Part shown: positions 45,742 to 54,812 of the stretch, piece after piece | Layout: each line of letters opens with the position of its first letter | Numbering within the stretch: the stretch's first letter is position 1 | Assembly: GCF_001591445.1 (NCBI RefSeq) | Contig: NZ_BCUX01000024.1 | Span: forward strand, 1 to 64,000 | Direction of reading: 5' to 3' | DNA from: Neobacillus drentensis NBRC 102427 | GTDB lineage: Bacteria; Bacillota; Bacilli; Bacillales; Cytobacillaceae | Length of the DNA stretch: 64,000 nucleotides | Made by a program: the position numbers and the translations under genes | The notes under the pieces: model-generated | What the model was told of the DNA's origin: nothing | The model's input: only the letters and a program-made list of their open reading frames with translations | The model's database searches: none

Positions 45742-45896
45742 CGAAGATTTCCCCTTTATGCATTTGAACCAATTATACGTTGAAAGTAGATTAAAAGGAA
45801 AGGATGTCCAAAATCAGCCTAAACTTATTTTTTACTGCAATGGAAAATGATATACTTTATTTATTGATTATTCTGAAAAATAGGAGGTTTCCCAAT

Positions 45897-47576
45897 TTGA
45901 ATTTTTATAAAGACGATGTACATTTTCAAGAATTGGTTAAAGAGTTACTCGATCCAGCCTTTTTCGAATTTGCAGACAAGGAACTGACAGTCTTTGGTGA
46001 GAAATGTGCTACTGATATTGATGCCCGGGCCAGGTTTACGGACCGGGAAGGACAGCCGCGCTTAAACAAATACGATGCGTACGGTGAAGATATTTCTGAA
46101 GTTTGGGTGAACGAAGGCTACAGGAGAACCGTTGAGGAAACTTACAATACCGGAATTGTCGGATATGTCCATAAAGAAATTCCAGCCCTCGGGGAAAAGG
46201 GAAATTACATTTACTCTTATGCACAAGGGTATCTGCTCTCACAAACAGAACCGGGATTCTATTGTCCCGTCACCTTGTCGATGGCCACTGCTTATTTACT
46301 TACCCAATATGCTTCTGACGAAATGAAGGAGCGGTTTTTGCCGCATGTTCTTTCAACAGGTGAGGTCCCACTCTATGAGGGAGCGACATTTTTAACAGAG
46401 CGCCAGGGCGGCTCTGATGTTGGCGCAAATGAAACAAAGGCTATTGAAGACGGTGACCACTTCAAACTTTATGGAGAAAAATACTTTGCCTCCAATGCTG
46501 GTATGTGCGGGGTGGCCATGGTTTTAGCACGGAAAGAAGAGGCGCCGTCCGGGACAAAGGGGCTGACTTTGTTTGCTGTTCCCTGGCATAAACCGGATGG
46601 CTCACTTAATGGAATTCGGATACGACGCTTAAAGGATAAGCTAGGCGTCAGGGCCGTCCCTTCTGCGGAGGTAGAATTTGAAGGCGCCGACGCTTTTGTG
46701 GTTGGCGATCCGGCGAAAGGCTTTTACTATATGATGGAAGCTCTTAATCTCTCAAGAGTCTGCAATGCTGTTGCCTCTTTAGGAATTATGAGAAGGGCCT
46801 ATCATGAAGCAAAAGAGTATGCCTATAGAAGGGATGCGTTTGGAAGTAAACTCGTTGACTATCCAATGATCAAGGACACGCTGACACGTCTGGCTGTAAA
46901 GCTGGAAATTGAAACCCGGACCGTTTTCACCTATCTTCCATTGTTTGAGCGGGTCATGAATAATCAAGCAAGTCAGAAAGAAACTATTCTCAATCGACTC
47001 TATATCGCCCTTTTGAAAAAAGAAACAGCAGAACAAGCAATTCATTTTTCACACGAAGTGATTGAGATACACGGTGGGAATGGATATATCGAAGACTTCG
47101 TTACTCCGAGACTATTACGGGATGCCCAGGTCCTGACTGTCTGGGAAGGAACTGCCAATATTCTTGGGTTGGAGGTTCTAAGGTTAATCGAGAAGTATAA
47201 AGCAGAGGAACTGTTTTTAGAAGAGATGACTCAACGCTTACGGGGGGTTGCTCATTTGCCTTCTGAGTGGACTTATTTGATAGAAAATAAATTAATTCAA
47301 TTACAAAACTTATCGAAATCATTACGTACGGCATCTACCGACCATAAAACCTTTCACTCGAAAAAGGCAGCCGAACTTATGGTGAAAATTTTTGAGAGTA
47401 TTGTCGCACTGGAACAGGCAGCAAGTGGTGACCGTCGTGCGATCAAGGTAATGGAGGTATTTTTAGAGGAAACCTGGAAGTCTGCTTACTTATTTAATGA
47501 AGAAATGAGAACAGTCAATTATTTTGATGAAATTGTGTTGAATATAAAGAGTGAGAAACCGGTGACGGCAAGATAA
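45897..47576 (+). CDS. AidB-like acyl-CoA dehydrogenase
   Basis: A 559-residue FAD enzyme. The TTG at 45897 is the start because TAGGAGGT lies 9 bases before it; the open frame upstream is an artefact. It has the longer AidB-type build: FYCPVTLSMATAYLL, then LTERQGGSDVGANETKA (flavin-contact motif with the extra RQGGSD), LKDKLGVRAVPSAEVEFEGA, and IEIHGGNGYIEDFVTPRLLRDAQVLTVWEGTANI. A C-terminal helical extension (about 440-559) is typical of the group. It could oxidise an acyl-CoA or act in DNA-alkylation defence like AidB; the substrate is undetermined. It appears to stand alone. Confidence 0.88.
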   Translation: MNFYKDDVHFQELVKELLDPAFFEFADKELTVFGEKCATDIDARARFTDREGQPRLNKYDAYGEDISEVWVNEGYRRTVEETYNTGIVGYVHKEIPALGEKGNYIYSYAQGYLLSQTEPGFYCPVTLSMATAYLLTQYASDEMKERFLPHVLSTGEVPLYEGATFLTERQGGSDVGANETKAIEDGDHFKLYGEKYFASNAGMCGVAMVLARKEEAPSGTKGLTLFAVPWHKPDGSLNGIRIRRLKDKLGVRAVPSAEVEFEGADAFVVGDPAKGFYYMMEALNLSRVCNAVASLGIMRRAYHEAKEYAYRRDAFGSKLVDYPMIKDTLTRLAVKLEIETRTVFTYLPLFERVMNNQASQKETILNRLYIALLKKETAEQAIHFSHEVIEIHGGNGYIEDFVTPRLLRDAQVLTVWEGTANILGLEVLRLIEKYKAEELFLEEMTQRLRGVAHLPSEWTYLIENKLIQLQNLSKSLRTASTDHKTFHSKKAAELMVKIFESIVALEQAASGDRRAIKVMEVFLEETWKSAYLFNEEMRTVNYFDEIVLNIKSEKPVTAR

Positions 47577-47587
47577 ATGATCACTAG

Positions 47588-47620
47588 TTAGGCTTGCCAT
47601 TAAGGTGGCAGGCTTATTTT
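47588..47620 (+). terminator. Hairpin after the AidB-like gene
   Basis: GGCTTGCCA and TGGCAGGCT arms (with a wobble pair) form a stem followed by TATTTT, 12 bases after the stop codon. Confidence 0.6.
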
Positions 47621-47660
47621 CCGCTTATAAATGATGGGGTTTCCAATTAATATCCAGTAA

Positions 47661-47828
47661 ATGTCGTAAGTTTTGGAAAATATGTAATAAGCCACTGAAA
47701 ATATGTAATAAGTTCCGAAAAAGATGTAATAAGAGTCCGAGAATATGTAATAAGTTCCGAAAAAGATGTAATAAGAGTCCGAGAATATGTAATAAGTCCC
47801 GAAACATATGTAATATGTCTCCAAAATG
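47661..47828. repeat. 21-bp tandem repeat, eight units
   Basis: This lies in the 401-base gap between the acyl-CoA dehydrogenase and the GTPase gene. Units start every 21 bases from 47661 to 47808 and begin ATGTAATAAG. Two sub-types alternate (TTCCGAAAAAG and AGTCCGAGAAT endings). Because 21 is a multiple of three, the reverse strand stays open and encodes heptad repeats, but with no ribosome site. The remainder of the gap (47829-47977) is AT-rich with no clear promoter pair. Confidence 0.85.
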
Positions 47829-47977
47829 AAATACTATTGTCATCTTTTTTAAAAATTGCTCTGTTAGAATCGTATAATTGGGACTTATAATCAGATAATT
47901 GGTCGAATAGTATATAGAATAATTAGGCCTCTTTTCCATAAGAATGACAGAGAGTGGTTGTAATTGGAGGGAAAGAT

Positions 47978-50731
47978 ATGACGTTAGAGACACAATTAAA
48001 ACAGAAAACGTATTATGAAATGTTCATTAATGAACATGAAAATATTCATCCGATTCAGGTGCTTGGTGAATTGTTTCAGGAAGAAGCGGTAAAGGACCTA
48101 CCTGATTTATCCACGATTCGTTACGCGCAGGGTGAAGTATATTTCCATCATAAAGATTATGAGGCTGCCATTTTTAAGTGGGAGAATATTATCAATGAAC
48201 TGGAACCGTGGGCGAAGAAAAATACAGCCGATGCTTATTATGAGTTAGGTCTATTATCAACGGCCGAAGATCTCTATTGTGCGATTGCGACTAATAATCT
48301 CACTTTAAATACAGAAGTAGCCTTACAATTATTTTCGTTGTATATCGAGCGTGGAAAGCTCGACTTAGCCTTAGCCGTGATTAAAAAAACAATCATCTCA
48401 AACCCGGATTATCCGAATGTAACAGAAATCGCGCGTAACTTTTTTGAGGAGCAGCAGGACTGGAATCATGCAGTTGAACTGGCAATAAACGAAGCAAAAC
48501 GAACAGAATCATTAGAGTGGTATGAAATGCTTATTTCTTACGTGGAAAAGGGTGTGACAAGAAATCATGCGCCGAGTTATTTTTCCCAGGCATTATTTGA
48601 ATTGTTCAGCCTGAATAAACCAATATTTGAAAGACTTGTTTCTACACTTTGGGACAGCTATAAGAATGATGAATCGTATTTTACCTGGATTAGAGAAATG
48701 AACCAACTGTTATTAAATCTGGATATCAACCAATCAGGAAACTTATCTGTTCTTTCGGGCCATCATAAGGAAGCATTTTTTAATTTAATTGATGGTAGGT
48801 ATTTCATTAAAAGTCTGCAGGATTTTATTCCCGACTTCCTGACCAACTGGTTACGACTAGCGGATCGTAAAGATACCGTGCTTGCAGCCGCGGCTGTTCT
48901 CTCATGGAATGAGCTTTTTCCGGCTAGCATCAGTATGTCAATCGTAAGTGATGCTGAAAAATTAATTAGCATGACGGAATCTGATATGGACGAATTAGAA
49001 GAGTGCCTGACACTATTTCATGCGATAACGAATTGGGCACAATCGAGTGAGATGGGTGAGAATCATCGTGTAAAATGGATTGTCCAGAAGTTAGTCGATT
49101 TTGACACGCAGCATCTTCTTATTACCGGGTTAGGCGGAAGTGGGAAATCGACGTTTGTTAACTTAGTGCTTGGAGAAGATTTACAGGACAGTCCAACCTC
49201 TTCGTTGGTGATGTTTAAAGATTCAACGGAAGAAGAAATCACGGAAATTACAGACCGAGAGATTACAAGTTTATCCGGTTTTTCCGATTTTCAAGAACGG
49301 ATGGACCGCCGCCGTAATGCCTTGGAATCGATGATTGAATTTAAGCGCCCAAATGCCTTTTTGCAGGAAAATAAGGTTGCGCTCATTGATACTCCCGGAT
49401 TAAAAGGAAACTATAATGACTCCTATGAAGTATTGAAGAATCTGCAATTGGCCGATACCGTCTTGTTTGTACTCGATGCCAACGCACCGTTTACAGATAA
49501 GGAACGAACAGTCCTTGCGAAAATCCAAGAGTTAGCACCTGATATTCCTGTCCATTTTCTGCTCAGTAAGACGGATACGCTAGTCAATGAGCAAGAAGCG
49601 ATAAGAGTTTTCGATGAAACCAGGACGAGAATTCAATCCTATTTACCTGATGCGGAAGTGTTCGCTTTTTCTTCGCAATATGAAAGCAGCCAACAGTTAA
49701 AGGACTTAAAAGAGTTTATCCAATCGATTAAAAATACAAGAAACATCGAAGACAAACGTCTGGCAAAGCTATTATTCTTTATCCGAACCACAATCGCCGG
49801 TCTCATGCAAAAACGGCTGGAAGTTGAAAATCAATTGGTAGAATCGGTCCGCTGGAACGAGGAAATGCTACAGAAGTTAACGGGTGCCGTTAATCAATTG
49901 AAGGATACGGAGACACAAAAAACAAAAGCCGTTGTACAGTCATACCGTGCCATCAAAGAGACAATCGAAAAGGATATTGCAGTGACCGTTCCAAAAATGC
50001 TTCAAGAGTGTTCTACTTCTATAAAAGAAGACAGCAATTTTAGCAAGATTCACTTAGAACTTAATGATGAGATGAATAAAAGACTAGAGGAGTACCTAGA
50101 TCAGACAGTACTGCCTAAATATTACCGCTTGCTCCAAGAGTGGATTGAGGGCTGTAATGAGGAGTTCGTGCAGAGTCAGGAATTTTTGAATGAAATCGGT
50201 GAAAGTTTTAATCACATGTATGGGGAAGAACGCCTCGTCCTTGATTGTGATTTCAAGGTGCTTGATGATTGGCACCGCGATACTGATCGAATGACAAGTC
50301 GCTTCCAACTGGAAACGATCAATATTCTACTGCGCAGAACACCTTCGCAATTTTTACTAAAAAGCGCTGGGAAGTTGTTTGGTGCCCTGTCACAAAATAA
50401 GGCACTCCTCTTTAATAAATACAAAGCTTTTGTAGAAAATGAGGATTATATTGAGGCTATTTCAGCAGTCAATCAACAGTTTTTCCGGCAATTTGAGCTG
50501 TTTGAAAAATCATTGGAACGAGATGTTATCCTATTTTTCAAGAATCCATTGAATTTGTTAAATCGTTCAGCGGAAGAAGCTCGTTCAGGAATTCAGACGA
50601 ACCAAGAAATGCTGACGAATATGAATACCAATCCTGAAATGTTCCGCGATCCTTTAACGCTGTTTGAAGTTAGGCTGCGTCAATTTGAATGGATGACCGT
50701 AGCAGGCAAAGGCATGCAAACCATATACTAA
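47978..50731 (+). CDS. TPR-containing dynamin-like GTPase
   Basis: A 917-residue protein starting at the ATG at 47978, preceded by TTGGAGGG. Residues about 1-350 are helical repeats of TPR type (YAQGEVYFHHKDYEAAIFKWENI near 49-71). The GTPase domain follows: P-loop GLGGSGKST (near 384-392), G3 DTPGLKG (near 471) and G4 LLSKTD (near 528). Residues about 600-917 are long helices with coiled-coil character, as in dynamin-family proteins. No transmembrane segment is seen, so membrane contact, if any, would be peripheral. The order TPR, GTPase, coiled coil is unusual. A strong terminator separates it from rtcB. Confidence 0.8.
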   Translation: MTLETQLKQKTYYEMFINEHENIHPIQVLGELFQEEAVKDLPDLSTIRYAQGEVYFHHKDYEAAIFKWENIINELEPWAKKNTADAYYELGLLSTAEDLYCAIATNNLTLNTEVALQLFSLYIERGKLDLALAVIKKTIISNPDYPNVTEIARNFFEEQQDWNHAVELAINEAKRTESLEWYEMLISYVEKGVTRNHAPSYFSQALFELFSLNKPIFERLVSTLWDSYKNDESYFTWIREMNQLLLNLDINQSGNLSVLSGHHKEAFFNLIDGRYFIKSLQDFIPDFLTNWLRLADRKDTVLAAAAVLSWNELFPASISMSIVSDAEKLISMTESDMDELEECLTLFHAITNWAQSSEMGENHRVKWIVQKLVDFDTQHLLITGLGGSGKSTFVNLVLGEDLQDSPTSSLVMFKDSTEEEITEITDREITSLSGFSDFQERMDRRRNALESMIEFKRPNAFLQENKVALIDTPGLKGNYNDSYEVLKNLQLADTVLFVLDANAPFTDKERTVLAKIQELAPDIPVHFLLSKTDTLVNEQEAIRVFDETRTRIQSYLPDAEVFAFSSQYESSQQLKDLKEFIQSIKNTRNIEDKRLAKLLFFIRTTIAGLMQKRLEVENQLVESVRWNEEMLQKLTGAVNQLKDTETQKTKAVVQSYRAIKETIEKDIAVTVPKMLQECSTSIKEDSNFSKIHLELNDEMNKRLEEYLDQTVLPKYYRLLQEWIEGCNEEFVQSQEFLNEIGESFNHMYGEERLVLDCDFKVLDDWHRDTDRMTSRFQLETINILLRRTPSQFLLKSAGKLFGALSQNKALLFNKYKAFVENEDYIEAISAVNQQFFRQFELFEKSLERDVILFFKNPLNLLNRSAEEARSGIQTNQEMLTNMNTNPEMFRDPLTLFEVRLRQFEWMTVAGKGMQTIY

Positions 50732-50740
50732 CTGTCCAGA

Positions 50741-50782
50741 AGAAGGAGGATGTCCACATACATCCTCCTTCTCTTCATTTTA
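50741..50782 (+). terminator. Terminator of the GTPase gene
   Basis: AGAAGGAGGATGT and ACATCCTCCTTCT form a perfect 13-bp stem, followed by CTTCATTTT. Confidence 0.8.
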
Positions 50783-50867
50783 GAAAAAATTGTCGTTGAA
50801 ATTCCTTTGCCCAAATTCCAATAAAATGGTAGCCTAGTAATAATCTGCTTTAAAGGAGGGAAAACGA

Positions 50868-52088
50868 GTGATTAAGGTAACGGGTACACAAACTGCAGCA
50901 AAAGTATTTTCCAACTACCCGCAGGAAACTGCTCTTGAGCAAATTCAAGAGTTGTGCAATCAAGCTTTTTTAAAGGACACAAAGATTAGTATTATGCCAG
51001 ACTATCATGCTGGAAAAGGTTGTGTGATTGGAACGACCATCCAGCTTCAGGATAAGGTTGTGCCGAACCTTGTTGGTGTTGACGTAGGCTGCGGCGTGTT
51101 AACTGTTAAGCTGCAGGATAAAAAAGTTGATTTTAATAAGTTGGATCAAGTGATCCGTACGTTTGTCCCGAGTGGACAGGAGATTCATACCGATGAAACA
51201 GTCGGGTTTATAAATACGAATTTTCCCGCCATTCAAGAATTTAAGGCAGAGCATATATTGAGTGAGGATCGAAGCCGTTATAGTTTAGGGACGCTGGGCG
51301 GAGGTAACCATTTTATTGAAGTCTCAGTTGATTCCAATGGCTATCACTATTTAACCATACACACCGGAAGCCGCTATGTTGGGGCGAAGATCGCCACCTA
51401 TTATCAAAAAGTAGCTATCTCAAACCTTCGTCAGCAGGATTTAACTGATGCCATTGACCAATTGAAGGCACAAGGACGTCAAAAGGAAATCCAAGCAATG
51501 ATTCAAAGCTATAAAGAAAAGAATCCTGTCATTCCGAATGATCTCGCCTATTTAGAAGGAGAGGATTTTGATCACTATATACATGACATGAAGTTAGCCC
51601 AAGCCTTTGCAAAAGCAAACCGCGAAGAAATTGCCAGAGCGATTACGGAAAATATGGGATTTGAGGAGAATGACCGCTTTGATACGGTCCACAATTATAT
51701 CGACACCGAGAACTTGATTTTACGAAAAGGGGCCGTTTCCGCGCAAAGAAGAGAACGACTTATTATTCCGATAAATATGAGAGACGGGTCGATTTTAGCC
51801 GTCGGTAAAGGGAATGAGGATTGGAATTATTCGGCACCGCATGGGGCAGGCCGCGTCTTGAGCAGGACGAAAGCGATGAAAACTCTCAACATGGACGACT
51901 TTCATCAAACAATGAAGGGTGTCTGGACAACATCTGTTTCAGAAGAAACCTTAGATGAGGCACCAATGGCCTATAAGTCCATGAATGAAATTTTGGAAAA
52001 GGTCGAAGAAACCGTTGAGATTGCTGAATTCATTAAACCGGTCTATAAAGCGAGTGAAAAGTTTACACTTGGTCGATTTAAAAAATGA
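50868..52088 (+). CDS. rtcB: RtcB-family RNA ligase
   Basis: A 406-residue RtcB-type ligase that joins RNA 2',3'-cyclic phosphate or 3'-phosphate ends to 5'-OH ends using GTP and manganese. It starts at GTG with AAAGGAGGG upstream. Metal residues lie in GVDVGCGVLTVKL (Asp, Cys) and GTLGGGNHFIEV (His). The guanylylated His is in SAPHGAGRVLSRTKA. The length fits the shorter bacterial branch rather than the roughly 480-residue archaeal type. No RtcA or archease is nearby. The downstream response regulator starts 35 bases later and may be co-transcribed. Confidence 0.92.
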   Translation: MIKVTGTQTAAKVFSNYPQETALEQIQELCNQAFLKDTKISIMPDYHAGKGCVIGTTIQLQDKVVPNLVGVDVGCGVLTVKLQDKKVDFNKLDQVIRTFVPSGQEIHTDETVGFINTNFPAIQEFKAEHILSEDRSRYSLGTLGGGNHFIEVSVDSNGYHYLTIHTGSRYVGAKIATYYQKVAISNLRQQDLTDAIDQLKAQGRQKEIQAMIQSYKEKNPVIPNDLAYLEGEDFDHYIHDMKLAQAFAKANREEIARAITENMGFEENDRFDTVHNYIDTENLILRKGAVSAQRRERLIIPINMRDGSILAVGKGNEDWNYSAPHGAGRVLSRTKAMKTLNMDDFHQTMKGVWTTSVSEETLDEAPMAYKSMNEILEKVEETVEIAEFIKPVYKASEKFTLGRFKK

Positions 52089-52122
52089 TAGAGCTAACAA
52101 AGGGGAACGGGTGGGGGAAAAG

Positions 52123-52821
52123 ATGAAACATAAAATATTATTAGTTGAAGATGACGTGGCCATTAGTGAAATGGTTCAAGGTCAATTTGCCAAAGAAGGT
52201 TTTGAAGTGATACCGGCATTCGATGGGGAAGAGGCACTAGAGGTGTTTGCAGCAGATACGTTTGACTTGATTCTTCTTGACTTAATGCTGCCCAAACTTG
52301 ATGGTATGGAATTTTTAAAGATCATTCGCGAGAAAAGTATGATTCCAGTTCTGATCATGTCAGCAAAGGATGGAGACTTGGATAAAGCATTAGGGTTAGG
52401 CTTTGGGGCGGATGATTATATTGCGAAGCCATTTTCGATGATTGAACTAACAGCAAGGGTAAAAGCAGCCATTAGAAGAGCGACCGACTATTCCCGTACA
52501 GAACAAAAGCAAGCGAAAAAAGTGCTGATTGTTGGAAATCTGAAGATAGACTTAGATAATTTTTCGGCACAGAAAAACGGAAAAGAAATAAAGTTAACAG
52601 CCAAAGAGTTTCATATTTTAAAGCTATTTATCTCTCATCCAAGCCGTGTCTATACAAAGGCACAAATTTATAGTTTAGTCTGGGAAGATGAGTATTATGG
52701 TGATGAAAATGTGATTAACGTCCATATGAGACGGCTGCGGGAAAAAATTGAAGATGACCCCTCCTCTCCCCAATATATCAAAACATTATGGGGAATTGGC
52801 TATAAGCTTGGAGAGTTTTAA
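52123..52821 (+). CDS. OmpR-family response regulator (YcbL-like)
   Basis: A 232-residue regulator. The ATG at 52123 (MKHKILLVEDDV) is preceded by GTGGGGGAA. The receiver domain has the acidic pair in VEDD, the phospho-acceptor Asp in DLILLDLMLPKLDG, and KPFSMIEL. The winged-helix output has ELTAREFHIL-type ITLTAKEFHILKLF and VINVHMRRLREKIEDDPSSPQYIKTLWGIGYKL. With the adjoining kinase and ABC genes it resembles ycbLMNO of B. subtilis. It probably activates the ABC pair through the direct repeat at 53802. Confidence 0.92.
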   Translation: MKHKILLVEDDVAISEMVQGQFAKEGFEVIPAFDGEEALEVFAADTFDLILLDLMLPKLDGMEFLKIIREKSMIPVLIMSAKDGDLDKALGLGFGADDYIAKPFSMIELTARVKAAIRRATDYSRTEQKQAKKVLIVGNLKIDLDNFSAQKNGKEIKLTAKEFHILKLFISHPSRVYTKAQIYSLVWEDEYYGDENVINVHMRRLREKIEDDPSSPQYIKTLWGIGYKLGEF

Positions 52822-53760
52822 ATGATGGTCATTTTTTTACTCCTTATCATATTCATGTTAGCATTGCTTAACTTTTTGCAATATCGATGCAAAAGACATC
52901 GCCAAGAAAATTTAACCTATATCCACAAAAGGCTGAAACGGATGATCGATGCAAAAACGGATGAAAAACTCTTATTACATACGGATAATACGGATGTTAA
53001 ACAGCTATTAATTGAAATCAATCGACTGTTAGAACATAACCAAAAAATGATGGCCAACTACAATAAAACGGAAATTTCAATGCGGAAGATGCTCTCGAAT
53101 ATCTCCCATGATTTAAAAACACCGCTGACAGTAGTCCTTGGTTATATCGAGATTATGTTGAATGATTCCAATAGAAGTAATCAAAAAGCCGAGGTACTTC
53201 TAGAGAAAATCCATGATAAAACAGGGGAAGTCTTGGATCTCATTAAGAAGTTTTTTGATTTAGCCAAACTTGAATCTGGCGATAAGGATATTCCTCTTAC
53301 AAGGGTGAACATGAATGAACTGTGCCGAAAAAATATTTTAAATTTTTATGAGGTCCTAACCTTAAAAGGCTTTGATGTCGGAATCGAACTACCCGAAGAA
53401 AATCTTTATGCGCTAGCCAATGAGGAAGAACTTGACCGTGTGTTTCATAACTTAATTTCGAATGCCATCCAATACGGCGCGGCGGGAAAAGTACTTGGAT
53501 TAATGCTTCGAAGTGATGAGCAATCTGTTTATGTGGACGTGTGGGATAAAGGAAAAGGCATTAGTGAACTCCATAAGGATTTGGTGTTTGAAAGAATGTA
53601 CACACTTGAAGATTCAAGAAATAAATCCTTTCAAGGAAGCGGTCTAGGATTAACCATTACCAAAAGGCTAGTTGAAAAAATGGATGGTCAAATCCTCCTC
53701 ACCAGCAAGCCATACGAAAAAACAACATTTACGGTAAAACTGAAACGAATTACATATTAA
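52822..53760 (+). CDS. Sensor histidine kinase (YcbM-like)
   Basis: A 312-residue kinase starting right after the regulator stop codon. It has one obvious N-terminal membrane helix (about 3-22) and no extracellular domain, so it may sense within or beside the membrane, perhaps through the ABC partner. The phospho-acceptor His is in NISHDLKTPLTVVLGYIEIM. The ATPase has N-box FHNLISNAIQYG, DKGKGI and GSGLGLTITKRLVEKMDG. The length equals B. subtilis YcbM, and the neighbouring genes agree. Confidence 0.92.
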   Translation: MMVIFLLLIIFMLALLNFLQYRCKRHRQENLTYIHKRLKRMIDAKTDEKLLLHTDNTDVKQLLIEINRLLEHNQKMMANYNKTEISMRKMLSNISHDLKTPLTVVLGYIEIMLNDSNRSNQKAEVLLEKIHDKTGEVLDLIKKFFDLAKLESGDKDIPLTRVNMNELCRKNILNFYEVLTLKGFDVGIELPEENLYALANEEELDRVFHNLISNAIQYGAAGKVLGLMLRSDEQSVYVDVWDKGKGISELHKDLVFERMYTLEDSRNKSFQGSGLGLTITKRLVEKMDGQILLTSKPYEKTTFTVKLKRITY

Positions 53761-53801
53761 AACAACGAAGGGTGCCTCATTTAGAGACATCCTTTCTTTC
53801 T

Positions 53802-53820
53802 TAAGATTTTTGTAAGATTT
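53802..53820 (+). promoter_or_regulatory. Direct repeat likely bound by the response regulator
   Basis: TAAGATTT occurs at 53802-53809 and 53813-53820, an 11-base spacing that suits a tandem OmpR-type dimer. A TAGAAT -10-like hexamer lies at 53849, placing the repeat about 40-60 bases upstream of the expected transcript start of the ABC genes. Confidence 0.55.
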
Positions 53821-53888
53821 GATTAATAAAAAAGAAAACTCTACTGACTAGAATAAAAGTAGTTAAAGATGAAGGGGAGCTGAAATCA

Positions 53889-54812
53889 ATGAGTTTTGTA
53901 ATAAAAACCAATCAACTGACTAAGTCCTATAAGGGTAAGGAAATTATTACCAAAGTTAATATGAAGGTAAAAAAAGGCGAAATCTATGGATTCCTTGGAC
54001 CAAACGGTGCAGGTAAAACTACCATCATGAAGATGCTTACCAATTTAGTCAAACCTACAAGCGGTGAAATTGAAATTTTTGGTGAAAAATTGACCAACAC
54101 CTCCTATGAAGTATTAAAGCGGATGGGCACGATTATCGAATACCCTGTATTCTATGACCGGCTGACTGCCAGGGAAAACCTGGAGTTGCACTGCGAATAT
54201 ATGGGCTATTATGACAAAAAGGCAATTGACTCAGCCTTGGATTTAGTTAAATTAACAAACATCGAAGATAAGTCGGTTAAGGAGTTTTCACTTGGGATGA
54301 AACAGCGGTTGGGAATCGCACGTGCAATCATCACCAAACCGGAATTATTGATTCTGGATGAACCAATTAACGGCCTTGATCCGGTAGGGATTAAAGAGCT
54401 TCGCGATCTTTTTCATATGCTTTGTCGTGAGTATGGAATGACGATGTTGATATCATCCCATATTCTCGGTGAAATTGAACAAATCGCCGATACTATTGGA
54501 GTCATTCGTGACGGAGAATTAATCAAAGAGGTTTCAATGGAAGAAATCCATCAACAAAATATGGATTATATTGAATTAACCGTGAATGATGTGAATAAAG
54601 CGGTTTATGTATTAGAGGAAGAACTCCGTTTAACGAATTTTAAAGTAGTCGATGGGTCAAGATTCAGAATCTATGATACGGGAAGTACTCAATCTGAAAT
54701 ATCGAAGACACTTATTCTAAATGGGGTCCTGATTGAGGAAATCAATAAAAAGAACCACTCACTCGAAGATTATTTCATCACATTAATTAATGGGGGCGGA
54801 ATCAGTGCGTAA
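53889..54812 (+). CDS. ABC transporter ATP-binding protein (YcbN/BcrA-like)
   Basis: A 307-residue ATPase of the bacitracin/lantibiotic-resistance type. Walker A is GPNGAGKTT (about 35-43), then YPVFYDRLTARENLELH, the signature FSLGMKQRLGIARAI, Walker B LLILDEPINGLDP and the switch His ISSHILGEIEQIAD. A C-terminal extension of about 80 residues is typical. It likely exports or protects against a peptide or membrane-active compound. AAGGGGAG lies before the ATG. The length equals B. subtilis YcbN. Confidence 0.92.
   Translation: MSFVIKTNQLTKSYKGKEIITKVNMKVKKGEIYGFLGPNGAGKTTIMKMLTNLVKPTSGEIEIFGEKLTNTSYEVLKRMGTIIEYPVFYDRLTARENLELHCEYMGYYDKKAIDSALDLVKLTNIEDKSVKEFSLGMKQRLGIARAIITKPELLILDEPINGLDPVGIKELRDLFHMLCREYGMTMLISSHILGEIEQIADTIGVIRDGELIKEVSMEEIHQQNMDYIELTVNDVNKAVYVLEEELRLTNFKVVDGSRFRIYDTGSTQSEISKTLILNGVLIEEINKKNHSLEDYFITLINGGGISA

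Noticed and set aside
45804-45896. N-terminal extension of the AidB-like dehydrogenase
   Set aside because: Hydrophobic and unlike the family; the AGGAGG before the TTG at 45897 fixes the start.
47600-47824. Open frame on the minus strand encoding repeated YYIF heptads
   Set aside because: It is produced by the 21-base repeat, which never introduces stops; it has no ribosome site and no sensible start.
47661-47828. CRISPR array
   Set aside because: Units are contiguous 21-base repeats without variable spacers, and no cas genes are present.
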